64,000 bases of DNA. Source: Tetrahymena thermophila SB210. Its lineage: Eukaryota > Ciliophora > Oligohymenophorea > Hymenostomatida > Tetrahymenidae. The notes beneath the pieces were generated by a model. That model saw only the letters and a program-made list of their open reading frames with translations, had not been told where the DNA came from and did not search any database. The stretch lies in contig NW_002476512.1 in NCBI RefSeq assembly GCF_000189635.1, positions 62,001 to 126,000 of the forward strand, written 5' to 3'. Shown piece by piece: positions 25,341 through 40,811 of this stretch. The position numbers and the translations under genes were made by a program. How positions within the stretch are numbered: the first letter of the stretch is position 1; each line of letters begins with the position of its first letter.

Positions 25341-26746
25341 ATGTGTTGAAAAATACTTAGCGAAAATAGAATTAATTTAATCTTATTACAAAATTGAGAA
25401 TGAATTAGCATAGTTGAGCATCAAAAAAATCAATTGATTTAATTTAATTTTTATTTTGATTTTTTATGGTGATTGATAAAAGCTATTTAGCCTCATCAAA
25501 ATAAATTTAACCATAAATATAAAATAAACCAAATTCAAAATGTTTAATGATATGCTAAAGCTTATTAAAAATTTGAAACAAACAAACAACCAAATAAATA
25601 AATAAATAATAAAACAAGCACGAAGAGGAAGGAATAAATTTATTTAAATTTAAATAATTATTATATTAAAATATTATTCTTATTGAATAAAAATTCTAGT
25701 AATTTAATATTAACTCTTAATTTTTTACACTAAAATCTATAATTTATGTATAGCTTTATCAAATAATATACTTAAAATCCTTAACACTTAATTAAATAAA
25801 CAATAACTAATTGAATATATTCTTTTCAAAGTATTTATTATTCATAAATTAAATATAAATAAAAACTAATATGATAAAAGTTATTAATCCAAATTAGTTA
25901 ATTTTTATTAATAGATAATTAAATCTATTAAAACATAAATTTAATTTTCTTTTTTTTAATTATTAATTTATTGGTTGATATCTGTTTATCAGTTTATAAA
26001 AATTAAACAATTCATTTGAATAAATAAGTAAGTGTAAGACTATTTTTAATATCTAATTTTACTAACTTCATATATTAATTTTGATGTTTATACAGCGATG
26101 AAAATATCTTTACCAATTGCTTTATATAAATATATTTAAATCTTTATTACAGATTGATTACTCATTATAAATATATTTTGAAATACAAATTAAGATTATA
26201 AATGTGGTATTCATATTTATAAATTTTGATGGAAATAAGTAGTGCACATATTAACTTATGCTATATCTCCAACATTCTGCTATTTATTTTTCATTAAAAT
26301 TATAATGTACAAAATTTGCAAAATTTTAATGAATTATAAGAAAAAAAAGAGAAAGTATGTAAAAAAATTATATTTATTTTTTTTAAAGGGGTTTTCATAA
26401 TAATAAAAAATTTTTATAAAAAATCTGATTTTTAAAAATAAATTTAAACAATTTATAGATATATTAATTAATTATTTATATTTTATTAATGACACATAAA
26501 AATATTTACTATTTAATAACAATACAAAAGTAGGAGTAAAATGAAAACTAATTTAGTTAGAGATAAATTAATTAATAAAGTTTTTAGAAATTTTAAATAT
26601 TATTTATTTTTTATAAGAAATAATTGTTATTATAATATCTATTTTGAAATTTCCTTTGAATTAAATGAAATTTTTGTTACACAAATTATAAATATTTTAA
26701 AAAAATAAAACATGTAATATAAAATTAACAAAAAGCATCATTATAT
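25341..26746. other. Intergenic between convergent genes
   Basis: Very AT-rich. No gene or RNA recognised. Confidence 0.6.
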
Positions 26747-29520
26747 TCATTTTATTTTTACAACTTAACTTGTAAAATCCTATGTATTATTATTTGCCTT
26801 ATAAGAAGAATTCCTTTTTTAATAGAAGCATAAAAAATAATTAATTAATTGATTAAAGATAATAATATCAAAAACAAATTACTACATTCTTTTTAGATTT
26901 TATGAATCAGTAAATTTTGAATTCAACTTTTATTCTTAAATCTGTAGGGAAGAAGAATGCCCAATTTTAGGAGTTCCTAAACCTTTTCTAGATGTAGTTG
27001 GGCTGGGAGAACAAGATTTTAACATTTGATCATTAATTTTCCTATCTGATTCTACATGATCCTAAATGTCTAAATCAAGTTTATCCTTCTTTAACTAAAT
27101 TTATATAAAAAATAACTTAAATTATTAATTAATTTTTTATTTTATTTTTACACTATCATCTTATTTATGCATAGAGATTTCTTTTTTTCTGGTAAATATA
27201 ATAGGCAAAGGCATAAAAGACTTGTAATTTTTAAAGTTAAGTTTATCAACTTTATTCTTTATTTCTGCCTATTCTAGTTAGAGGTTCTTTATAAATTCTT
27301 CGTGTTCCTTTACTTTTTCTTATCTCTTAATTGATGAAGTATTTAGGTTACCTTTTATTGTTTTTGCCTTTTTTAAAGCTTAGATTTCTCTTTATTTTTC
27401 ATTCATTTAGTGCTCTATAATGTATTTTCTTGATTTGTATTTATCTTTTAGTTTGTATTAACATCAATAAATTAATTTAAATAATTTAAATATTTTAAAA
27501 AAGTTATTTACCTAGTTCTATTTTTAAAACTTCAAAAGAGTAAAATCCTTACTCTCCTATTCCACCAAAAATCAATAGTTATGTATCGAAACAGACAGCT
27601 TCGTGATTAGCTCTATTTTATCTAGTTATTTTAATCAAATTAAAAAATAAATAAATTATAATTTTATAAAGATTATTTACAGCCCAAAACCAACTGTTGC
27701 ACATTCAAACCATTATAAATCATTTAGCTATAAAATAAAGAGGTCATCGTAGAAAGTTTGGTCGTTTTAAAGATTTTCGTTCATACCTCCGTAAACTACT
27801 AGTATTTTTAATTTCGAGTTATAAGTCAAGCTATGATTATACCTGGGCTCTAAAAATTATTAAATTATTTTACCATTTAGATTACTTTTAAGAATAAATT
27901 TTTGATTTTTTACCTGGCTTCTTACCAATAGTCTATGGTTATATAAAGTGCATAGGTCTTGTGCTTGTGACTAAAATAGAGAGCTAATTACTTGCCTCTC
28001 CATTTTATAATTAGCCTCCAAAAAAATATATTCCTTCATGCTTTACCTAGAACCAATTTATTTAAAGTAAAAAAAATTTTTAAACAACTTACTTCATTTA
28101 ATTATTTTTCTGACATTTTTTCTGTTGAATCCTTGAATAAATCTATATGCTTTTTATCAGGATGATAGACAGGACATGCTTTATGAAAAGCTCTACCCTA
28201 TAACATATAACTGTATCTATCTTCGTGCAAGTCAAAGCTCCATCTTTAGTTTGCTTAATTAATTTAAAAAATAAAATCAAAACATAAATAATTTTAACAA
28301 TAACTTACCAATATCCAAAATGCACAAGTCATTTAAAAAAACTCCTTTTTAATTTAGTCCACCTTAGATAATAAAATATCTACCTACAACACAACATGCA
28401 GAATTTCTCCTTGGTTCTATGATATCTCCACTTGGTCTCAAATACTTCCATTCATTTTTTTCTATATTATTTCATTTAAAAATTTGTAATTTAAATTTTT
28501 TTGTTTATTTCTCATCTTAATTACCAGTATTGAAAATCCTTGTATCATTTTAATATACTTTTTGCTTTTGCTCATATTATGCATCTAATTTTTCTCCGCC
28601 GAAAACGATTAAATTTTTTTTGTACATCGCCATCATGTGATTGTATCTTCCTTCTTCTGCTGGTAACTTATCAACAAGACTCCAATGATTAGTTTCTTAA
28701 ATTAATAATAAAACGTATTGTTTAATGTAATTTCTCTTTAAAAAACACTATAAAATATTTTTTCAAACAAAATTTGATAAAAAATTTATTTATAGATTTA
28801 TAGAATTTGAGCATAAAATAATTAAATATTCAAATAGTAAGACTTAAGCTATTTGAAAAATATATAAGAGTTTTACTTTAAAAGTAAAAAATAATTTACA
28901 AACATCATAAGTGCAAAGATCGCTCATAGGCTTACTAGCACAACCTCCATACATATAAATAGTAGCTCCATTGAAAGCTATTTTAAATAGCTCTCTAACT
29001 TCTGGTTTCCATTTAACCTCTTCATTCCTTAATCTATAAAATTAATTTTGTTTAATTTTAAAATAAATTAAATTATCTTAAATAAATACATGTAGCAAGG
29101 AATCAGGTTTGCAAGATTCTTTTTAATCTTACTCTTTGGTGATTGATTTTTTGTTTAATTTTTACTAATACTTTTCATGATGCTAATTCTTTTTGGAGAT
29201 GATGGACTTTCAGGTGAGGCTATTGAGCCTCTAATAGAGAAAATACTTCTAAAAGATCTTAAAGATTCGCCTAACATATCTTTATTTTAGTTATTACCTG
29301 GTTTCTGATTAACTTAAATAGTGTCATAATTTCTATCTGTTTCTTATCGATCTTATATTTATTAACTAATATCTTATATTAAAAATTGGTTTTTTTGATT
29401 TTAGGTGATGTGAGATGAAGGATATTTTCTGTATTACTGTTTCATAATAATTTACTATTATTATTCAATAATATTTTATAGTCTTTAAATACTTTTCATT
29501 TGTTCATTCATGTCAAACAT
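26747..29520 (-). CDS. Six-blade Kelch-repeat protein
   Basis: Ten exons (29520-29090, 29033-28900, 28695-28525, 28461-28309, 28253-28093, 28046-27914, 27849-27681, 27612-27512, 27444-27152, 27094-26747) with consistent phases give about 697 residues. A Gln/Ser-rich leader of about 145 residues precedes the propeller. Kelch blades show the double-Gly signature six times (MYGGCAS, VFGGEKL, IQGGLNQ, FFGGQLQ, VYGGMNE, IFGGIGE), with the usual aromatic after each (NHWSL, NEWKY, QRWSF, LQWFE). A Lys/Glu/Gln coiled coil follows (HQMNEKQREIQALKKAKT), then a Ser/Pro tail. Kelch propellers bind protein partners; the partner is unknown. The last exon may hold one more 69-nt intron of unchanged phase, which would shorten the tail by 23 residues. 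Confidence 0.85.
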
Positions 29521-29869
29521 TTTCAATTAATTTTCCTTTTTTAATTAAGTTAAATAATAAAATTATTTTCAAAATAAATTTTAATTAAAGCAATATAGCA
29601 AAGAAAATATGACTAATAATAGTAAGTAAGTAACTCACTTATATTTATTTATTTATTTATTTAATAAATTTCCCATAATTTGGATAACCCTAAAATTTTT
29701 AATAAGTTGTAAATATTGGTTGTTTGTTAGCGATTAATAATTAAAAGAAATTTTATTAAACTGCTTACTTACTTATTTAATGATATTATGCTACTTAAGT
29801 AAATTAATTGTGAAAAATAGATAGATAGATTAATTAATAAATAAATAAATATATTTTTAAAGAATTATA

Positions 29870-30788
29870 CATGAAATTTATTATGCTAAAGGGTGTATTT
29901 AAGCTTTTATTTATTAGAATAATAACTATTTTTTATATAGCTCTTATCACCTATTTGATTAAATGATTTTTCCATAAAACTCCTTGTGCTATTGTAATTT
30001 GATTGTACTTCTTTAGAATCACTTTTACTTAAAAAGAGATCTTTAGACAATTTTAACAAATTTGTTGTGCTAGATTAACTTTTATACTATTCTTAAAAGT
30101 CTTTCTCAATAGTTGAAAGTAAAATTTCATTCATATCTTTAATCTTATCAAATGAAACAAATCCACTACTATTCTTTTCTATTCCTTATGTAATAAATTT
30201 CCTTGTTTTAAGGTCACCTTCATTTTAATTATGGTCTTTATCTAGCTCTTAATATTATATTCTTGGTAGACTGAAAATAGGAGTAAAGTTAACTTTAAGA
30301 CATCCAACTGACTTTAAAAAAGCAGAATTATTCATATTTTCGTTAAAATATGAATATCCATTTTTATCTTCTTCTCTTTAAATGATAGAGCTATTGTATT
30401 TTGTTATAGTTAAATCTGATATTTTTAGTTTATTTTTTTTCATTTCATTAGCAAAAACTTATGGCTAAAAATAGTTCTTAAATATAGTTTCTCCATTCTT
30501 ACCATGATAATATGCTTCGAAATAGTTGAAAAATCCTTTTTCCTTTGCAATTGGTTCTTCTTCATCTTGCTGATCTTTTGCTTGAATAGTGCTGGATGAT
30601 GATATTGAATTCTGGTTGCTTTGTTATGTAGAGTTCTGATTATCAAATAAGCTCTTTTTTTACTCTTTTTTGTTTTCAGAGCCATCATAGTTTTATTCTA
30701 ATTGATTGGTTTTTTCTTCACTCTACCGATTAGATGCTGACTGTAATGAAGATGAGTTTAATAATGGATTTCTAGCTGATTTGATCAT
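29870..30788 (-). CDS. Unknown Ser/Asn-rich protein upstream of the Kelch gene
   Basis: The ATG at 30788 opens a frame whose first 300 or so residues look like protein: a Ser/Asn/Gln-rich first 85 residues, then EKGFFNYFEAYYHGKNGET, VFANEMKKNKLKISDL, FLKSVGCLKVNFTP and FVSFDKIKDMNEILLSTIEK. I do not recognise a family. In this frame the next TGA is at 29523-29525, only three bases before the Kelch start, but after about 29880 the composition becomes intergenic-like. The true end is probably reached by an intron. One option is a donor near 29874 and an acceptor near 29690, which continues with GYPNYGKF. The start is supported by an in-frame ATG after AT-rich DNA; the end is uncertain. Confidence 0.5.
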
Positions 30789-32473
30789 TTATCAATTTTA
30801 GACTAGTTATATTTTTATTGTTTTGCTATACTTCTACTTTATAAACTAATAAATTAATCAATCAATCTTTTTTTAGTGTCTGAAATTTATATATTTAATA
30901 AAAAACTTTTTTGTTATCAAATAGAAGTTCTTTATTATTGCAAAACAAACTACAAATTTGTTTTGATTTAAAATTGATTGAAATAAGTAATTTTATTATA
31001 AAAATGTCATAAAAAGTACTTTAAATTTATTTTGCATTTCAACTTTTTTGCTTTAATTTTTATTTGATAAGACTCTTTATTATTATTAATTATTTTTTAA
31101 ATAATAATTAAAAAATAACTTGTAAAATAATAAATAATTGTATTTTGAAAGCTGAAGAAATTAAAAGAAAAAACAAAAAAGAAAAAGCAGAAATATATTT
31201 TATTTTGCATATCAAACACTTTTTTCAAGTACAGTCTTATATTTTTATAAAATTATTGTAGTTAACAATTTAAAGAAGGTTTTTTATAAAAATTAATTAT
31301 CTTTTTTTAATCTATTTTTAATTATTTATATTTAGATTGAATTTGTAATATTCTTTATGGTTTATTTTTAGCTATTTTTCATTTTTTTTTTGGATAATTA
31401 TCATATTTTATTACATCATTTAAATAGATACTGAAATAATAAATAATAACATAATTAATAATATTGTGATTGAAATCACAAGAAATTAAGTGAGAGAATA
31501 AGCTAAAAAAAACAAACAAAAAATTAAATATCTTTTAATGATCAATCTCTTTTTTTTCTGATACATATATGACACAGCCATATATTTTTGTTAAATTATG
31601 TTATTAATAGTTTAATTAAGGCATTTAATAAAAATGATTTTTTAAATCTATTTTTTGTACAATCTGGAGTAATAAAATTTATTAATTTGAATTTGTATTC
31701 TTTTTTCTATTTTTACTACATTTTTGTATTTTTACTTATTATTTTACTATATTTTTAAATGATGAAAAATCAAATTAAATAATTAAATAATAATATGTAA
31801 GTATATAGCAAAAATAAGTAAGAGATTAATGAAAAAATAGAAATAAACTTTTCATTTTCATTTTCTTTAATAATCTTTATATTTTTATAAAATTATGGTA
31901 TTACAAGTTAAAGGAGATATTTTAAAGTTATTTTTATTCTTCAAATTTATTTTTGGATTAAATAAATCTGTTTCATGATAATAATTGAATTTATATTTTA
32001 CAATTTATTAAACTTAATATTATTCTTTTATTATTTATTGCTATCATATATTGTTACAGGTTTTTATGTAATAATACTATGTAAAATGTAATTTTGAAAG
32101 CTGAATAAAGTAAGTAAGAGAATAAGCCAAAAAAGAAACAAACAGAAAATGATGTTTTTTAATTTAAATATATACAAATCAAACTCTAATTTTCTTTAAT
32201 AGCCTTTTATTTTTATTATAATTTGATATTTAATGATAAATGGAGACATTTTATAAAAATTAATTTCTTTCTTTCTTTAAATCTATTTTAAGGATTATTT
32301 AGATTTATTTATTTATTTATTTCATCATTATGTTATCGATTGAATTTTTATTCTTAATAGTCGATTTTAACTATGTTTTACAACTTATTTTGTTATTATT
32401 TTAATTGGTTTTATTTAAAATGGTGAGTGAGTGTGTGAGTTTGTTAATGTAAAAAAAGAAAATTTAATTAAAA
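30789..32473. other. Intergenic with degenerate tandem repeats
   Basis: No gene seen. From about 31140 to 32440 it contains three or four diverged repeats of roughly 300-340 bases. Each carries a block like taagtgagagaataagcta followed by aaacaaac, and then a block like tttttataaaattatggta. Clear block positions are near 31143, 31485, 31800 and 32095. Confidence 0.45.
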
Positions 32474-35400
32474 TCAATTCTTTGTAGAATAGGAAGTTGG
32501 TAGAGTCTCTTTTGTATTAGAAGATGAAGATGTGCTCCCTCCATATTAAACCCAAGGATCTTTAAGTATCTATTTTGATAGTTAGAATCATTTTAAGTTT
32601 AATACTATTAATATGAAATTACTTCTTCAACATCAGGACGTTCTTTCGGTACAGGTTTTAATATTCTTTATATTAGCAGCTTTGCACCAGGTGGAACATG
32701 GGGAGGAACTTCTAATTGACATTTTTAAATTTTCTTGTAAAGATCTTTTTCATCATTTCCTATAAATATATCATACAAAATTATTGTTATATTTTAATTT
32801 GAATTAAATGCTGTCTATCTGAATTAATTTAATAAATTATATTTATTTTTTATTACCTCTAAATGGAAATGCTCCACAGAAAAGTACAAAAAGCAAAACA
32901 CCACATGTCCAGACATCTACAGGAGCACCATAATAATCTTTTTTAGACACTATTTCAGGAGCCATGTATGAAGGAGTACCACAAAAAGAAGTTAATTTTT
33001 TATCTTTAGGAGCACAAACAGCAAAACCAAAATCAATAATTTTAACATTTTTATAGTCATCTATAAGAAGATTCTCTAGTTTTATATCTCTGTGGATAAT
33101 ATTTCTACTATGCAAATATTTAATACCTTCTACTACTTGCCTAAATATTTTGCGAGCATCATTTTCAGGCAATCTTCTATTTGGTTTAGCCTTTAGATAG
33201 CTGTACAATGATGAAGTGCCGATATATTCCATAACTAAATTTAACTAGTTTTTTAATAAAAAATTTATTGATTGAATTGTAATATTAACTTAAAATAATA
33301 GTCATAAAAATTAGTTTTTTGTTTACTGTTGTTGGAGCATCAATCACATAGTAAAGTTTTATAATATTAAAGTGAGAAATATGGCTTAAAATTTAAACTT
33401 CTCTCTTCACATTTTTCATTTTATGTGGGTCTTAGAGTTTTTCTTTTTCATACACTTTTATTGCTACTTTTTAATTTGTTCTTTTATCGATAGCTAAGTT
33501 TACTACAGCATATGAACCTGTGCCAATTTTGGCTCCCATTTCAAATGTATCTAATGATACACTTCCCGAACTTAATCCTAAAAAGCTAGATTACTGCTAC
33601 AACGAGATCTAATATTATTACTACTACTACTACTACTGCAATTACTGCTATTGCTGTTACTGAATCTAAAGCTGCAATTATTTTTCTTATATGCTGCTGT
33701 TTGAATTCCTTTTAGAATAAAATTGAGGTTAAGGGACTATGTTATTGTGCTGGGCTAGTATATTTTATTGAATTTATTGCTATTTTAGGATCTGCTACTG
33801 TTATTAATAAAATAAATATTATTTATGAAGGTACTGCGTTTCTTCACTTAAAACCTTCTGATTGGATGAAGTAGGAATTTGTTAATAGTTTTATGAATTT
33901 GGCAATTATTAAAGAATTATGTTGTTGTTGCGGTAAATTTGTTATTTCTAAAAATTAGTGCTAAGTTCTAAATCCCCCTCAGTCGTTGCTTGATTATTGT
34001 TGAAGAAGTTGTTGTTTCTTATTTTATAATTTGCTTACTGAATTTTATTGGAAATATCTTTCAACCCTCTTTAGTTTTACCTTGAATTTACAATCTGACC
34101 GTTAGAATTAGATAAACTTTCAGGAGTATGAGATCTTGGTGGTTGTGTGTGTTGAGGATTGCTAGATTAATAACTTTTTAGCTGAATAACAGGAGTCTAA
34201 TTTTCAATAGCAGATTTTGGCTCATTATTATCTTATTCCTGATTATTATAATTTTCATTTTATGCAGCTGTTTATTAATTATTATTAGTTCCGTTTTCAT
34301 CTTCTTCTTAGTATTTATCAGTATTCGCTTCATTCATTTCTCCAGCATCGTTCAAACTTTGTAATGTTTCTGTATTTTAATTTGTAGGAACTGTGTTTTT
34401 CTTTTGTATTTTTTTTATGATTTAATCTATTTCTCTAAGTACTTTTACTTCATTTTATGGTGCAATAGCATTATTAGCTTAAGTTTAGTTTGTAAATGCA
34501 TTTCCAGATGAATTGTTTAGTGGATTTTAATCATTTTCTGTTTTAAAAACTTGTTGATGATGGTAATGACCTAAAGGTACACTTCTTAAGTCATTATTAT
34601 TTGGAGAGCTAGCTTGAGTTCTATGAGGGTAAAGGCTATGCTTTGTATTTGAAGAACTTCTTGGACGACTATATAGCTATTAAACATGATTTACTATTCT
34701 CTCAGGTGATACTCCCGTAGAAATTACATTATTATAGTATCGAGAAGGATACCCACTATTGTTGTTTGAATTTTATAAGTTAACTTCCATTTCTTATGAA
34801 ATTCCAATTGACTTTTAAGTATAGTTGTTGTTATTATTGCTTGTGTTATTCCCATTTGATTTTTAATTTAAGTAGTTATAGTATTTGCTGCGTTGCATAG
34901 GAGCAGGACTATTTGCCCTTGATCCATACGATGCGAATTAGTTTTATAAATTTAAATTGGCTGTGTTTGGCTGGAAATATGTATTGCTATTATTTTATGC
35001 TACTATTGCCTAAGAATTTTTTTATCTGAAAGGACTTGGTGAATTTTAAATTTATTTTAATGCATTTTAAGCTGATGATTCTGTCTACAATCTTGTTTTA
35101 CTATGATTCAAAGAAGTATTGGCACGCTTGGTTGAACTATTTACAACTATTTAAAAACAAAATTATACTTTTATTTTAAAGTGTTTGTTGCAAATAAAGT
35201 GAATATTTTTATTTGCTTTTAAATATATGAAAAAGAAATAATAATTTTACTAAATTTTTTAATAGCCAAAGATTAACCCTAAGCTTCCAAATAAGATTGT
35301 CTGAGAGGTCTGTATAAATGCTGTTACGCTTGAAGTTTAGAGTCATTTAAAATAACTAAATTTGGGTCTTGTTGGAGTAACAATTTTAAATCGCTTCTTG

Positions 35401-36210
35401 GATTGTTAGAGCCTCTTCTGCTCATAATTGTATTTTAACTATTTTTTCTACTACTCTGATAAAATCTGGAGCTATGAGCTATTTAATAAAAATATAAAAC
35501 ATTATAAGACATTTTTTATGAGAGTGATCAAGTTTATTTAATTTAGGATTTCCATTTATTTCAATTTTGGTATTGCTCTTTTTTGTTGTTTCTTTAAAAT
35601 TTCAAGCTTAAATATTGATTGATTGGCTGACTGATTAATATATGTATGTATGTATATATCTGCTAATTTTGTGTGAAATGAATGATAAAAAACAAAGAAA
35701 AATAGCTAAGTAAAAAGTAAAGAGTCCTTACTATTCATAGATGTATTAGGACGTTGCTAAGCTTATGCATACAATGATTGCGGTATATATGGACTTTGAC
35801 TTTCAAAAGGCATAACTAAATTTGAAGTAAGAGGTCCTCCTATTATAGGACCTACTCCTCCCACGCCTGCAGCATTTTTTAATTTTTATCTATCCATCAT
35901 TATCATTTTTTAATCGTAAACTTTTTGCAATTCTGCTAAATGGATGATTTGCTTTTGCTTTAACTGACTGCTCAATTTATAATTATTATTATTATCACTG
36001 CTAACCTAAATATAAACCCTACTTAGTGTAAAATATAGCTCGCTTGCTTCAAAGCTTATAGTCTTTAGTAATTTAAACTCTATCAACGTTTTAGAGATTT
36101 CTAAAATACCTACTTAAATATTAAGTTAATTTGAAATTACTCTTATTATGATACGTTGATAATTATACAAATTATTCTTATTATTAATTTTTTTTTTGAG
36201 GTTTATGCAT
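32474..36210 (-). CDS. CAMK/AMPK-like protein kinase with long Asn/Gln-rich leader
   Basis: Seven exons (36210-36079, 36005-35732, 35478-35278, 35146-33327, 33244-32857, 32759-32623, 32569-32474), phases consistent, 1015 residues. The first 720 or so residues are low-complexity Asn/Gln/Ser sequence. The kinase domain is C-terminal: MGAKIGTGSYAVVNLA (Gly loop), VAIKVYEKEK (Lys), VMEYIGTSSL (hinge), IIHRDIKLENLL (catalytic loop), IIDFGFAV (DFG), TSFCGTPSYMAPEI (activation segment and APE) and VDVWTCGVLLF. All catalytic residues are present, so it should be active. Motifs such as HRDIKLENLL and FCGTPxYMAPE fit the CAMK group (AMPK/MARK/BRSK type). The domain ends at EEILKDPWV, and about 25 residues rich in Ser/Thr follow. 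No UBA or KA1 domain is seen. The N-terminal exons are less certain than the kinase exons. Confidence 0.88.
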
Positions 36211-37208
36211 AATATTTTTAATTTCAGAATTTCATATAAAACACAGAGAGGGGCATGCATACACACATATATTCATTTATTCATAAAAAAAAATAATTAA
36301 ATATACAACCATATATTAATAAGCTGTGGAGTTTCAATGACTATCTAATTATCGTTGATAACTTTACCGAATTCAATTAAAAATACTTATCTTTCATTAC
36401 CATGATTCACTAAAAGTATATTTATTTTTACTACTAATTTTTTAAGAGTTGTCTGGATGCGCCTTACTATTATCTCCTACTTGTAAACCTCTTTTTATCA
36501 AGTTATCAAACTAGATAATTTTTTAAATAAATTCATGATCTCATAGTTTGTTTAATATGGCATTTGTGTAATTATAAAACTATATTTTTTTTGATAAATA
36601 TTTAATTCTTTAAATAATTTACATTTTTAAAAACCATTCATTTTGTCCCTAACTACTTAATAATAAATTAATAAATATCTGAATCTTAATCAATTTTTCT
36701 AAATAAATTCATTCTGAAACTAGGTCTATTTCTTTGCGCCTCAATCTCAATATTATTTTTATTAATTAAATATTTCGTTTAATATTTATTTATTTACCAT
36801 TAAATAAATAAGTTAATTTCATATTATCTAGAAATTTGTTCTTAATCCAGTACCACTCACTCTCTAAAATTAAATATCTTCTCACTTTCATTCACTTTCA
36901 AATTATTTAAATGTTTTTCAGAAATGGCTCAATAAATTATTTTATTCAGAATTATAAAATTGAAAAGAAAATTTGCATAAAGATTATTCTTTCCGTTAGG
37001 AATGTTAGGTGGAAATGAATATTTTTAAAAAAATCCTAAAAATGTTTTTTTGTTAAAATATTTTTTATTTTAATAAATAAAATATAAATTAATACATTTT
37101 GAAGTAGCAAATTATTAGTAAATCTTTAAAATGGATATTACTCAATATGCAAAAATATATTTAAAATATTTAATAAATATTCAATCAATTTAATTATTGG
37201 AAAATCAA
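36211..37208. other. Intergenic, AT-rich
   Basis: Upstream region of the kinase gene and downstream region of the phosphoglucomutase gene. Nothing recognised. Confidence 0.6.
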
Positions 37209-39789
<2,581 letters not shown>

Positions 39790-40811
39790 TTGGTATATTT
39801 TTTAGTGATCTATTAAATTTTTAATTTTTGATTTATTAATTAATTATAGGAGTATCTTTGGAATACTCTACGTTTTTGTTTGATAGAAATAAAAATTTTT
39901 AATTTATTGAAAGAGTAGAGATACAAGAACATAGTCCTATCTAATCAGATAAAAAGTGCGTATTTATTAATAATGATAGTTTGTCAAGTTATTATTATTC
40001 AATTATATCGAGTATCTTTCTTTTTATTTTAATTGATAAGCTTAATTATTTTTTCGTCATTATTTTACTGGTGGGAGTAGTTGCTATACCTACTTATATT
40101 ATTACTCATTCTCCTACTAATTTTACTTCTATTATTGTATAATTTCTTGTACATTATCTAAATATTGTGTCATTTAAATTCAATAATTTAATTGAAATCA
40201 TCGAATAACAAAGCAAGTCCTTAAATGATTGATTTCTTAAAATAGTAATGAATTTATTCTTTACTTTGCTTATTCTTTATATCTATAAAATTATTTTACA
40301 AAATAGAAAATACTTACGATAAATTAAAAACTAAATTATCTTTTCAACTCCTATCCCTGTTTTGTCTTCAAAGATATAAATTTCCTTTAGTAAATTAAAT
40401 TAATAAAACTAAATTTTATTAACGCAGCAATTAAGAAAATGTATAAGAAATTTTTGCTTGCAATATAATTCAATATATTTAAAAATTTATTTTTTTTAAT
40501 TTATTTAGAATTTTATAAATAATTCCTACATTTTAATAAATAATTCAACAATCATTCTAATTAATACTATAGAATATTTTATATTATATTTTTAAAGTTT
40601 TATACAAAAAATATATGATTTTATGTCTAAGATATGAAGAAAATACAAATTTAAAAAAAGGACTTTGTTACTTTTGATAAAAAAAGATATTCTTTTACAT
40701 TTAATATAATTTTTTGAAAATAGAAATGTGGATCAATAATGTGGTTAGGTAATACACTAATTGAAATTAAGTTTAAAATCCAAATTATGAATGAATAAAT
40801 AAGATTGAGTT
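39790..40811. other. Intergenic, AT-rich
   Basis: 5' region of the phosphoglucomutase gene and 3' region of the gene at 40812. Nothing recognised. Confidence 0.6.

Noticed and set aside
29640-29870. ttta/aaat tetranucleotide runs as a possible regulatory repeat
   Set aside because: Such runs occur throughout the AT-rich spacers of the window and are not specific to one gene.
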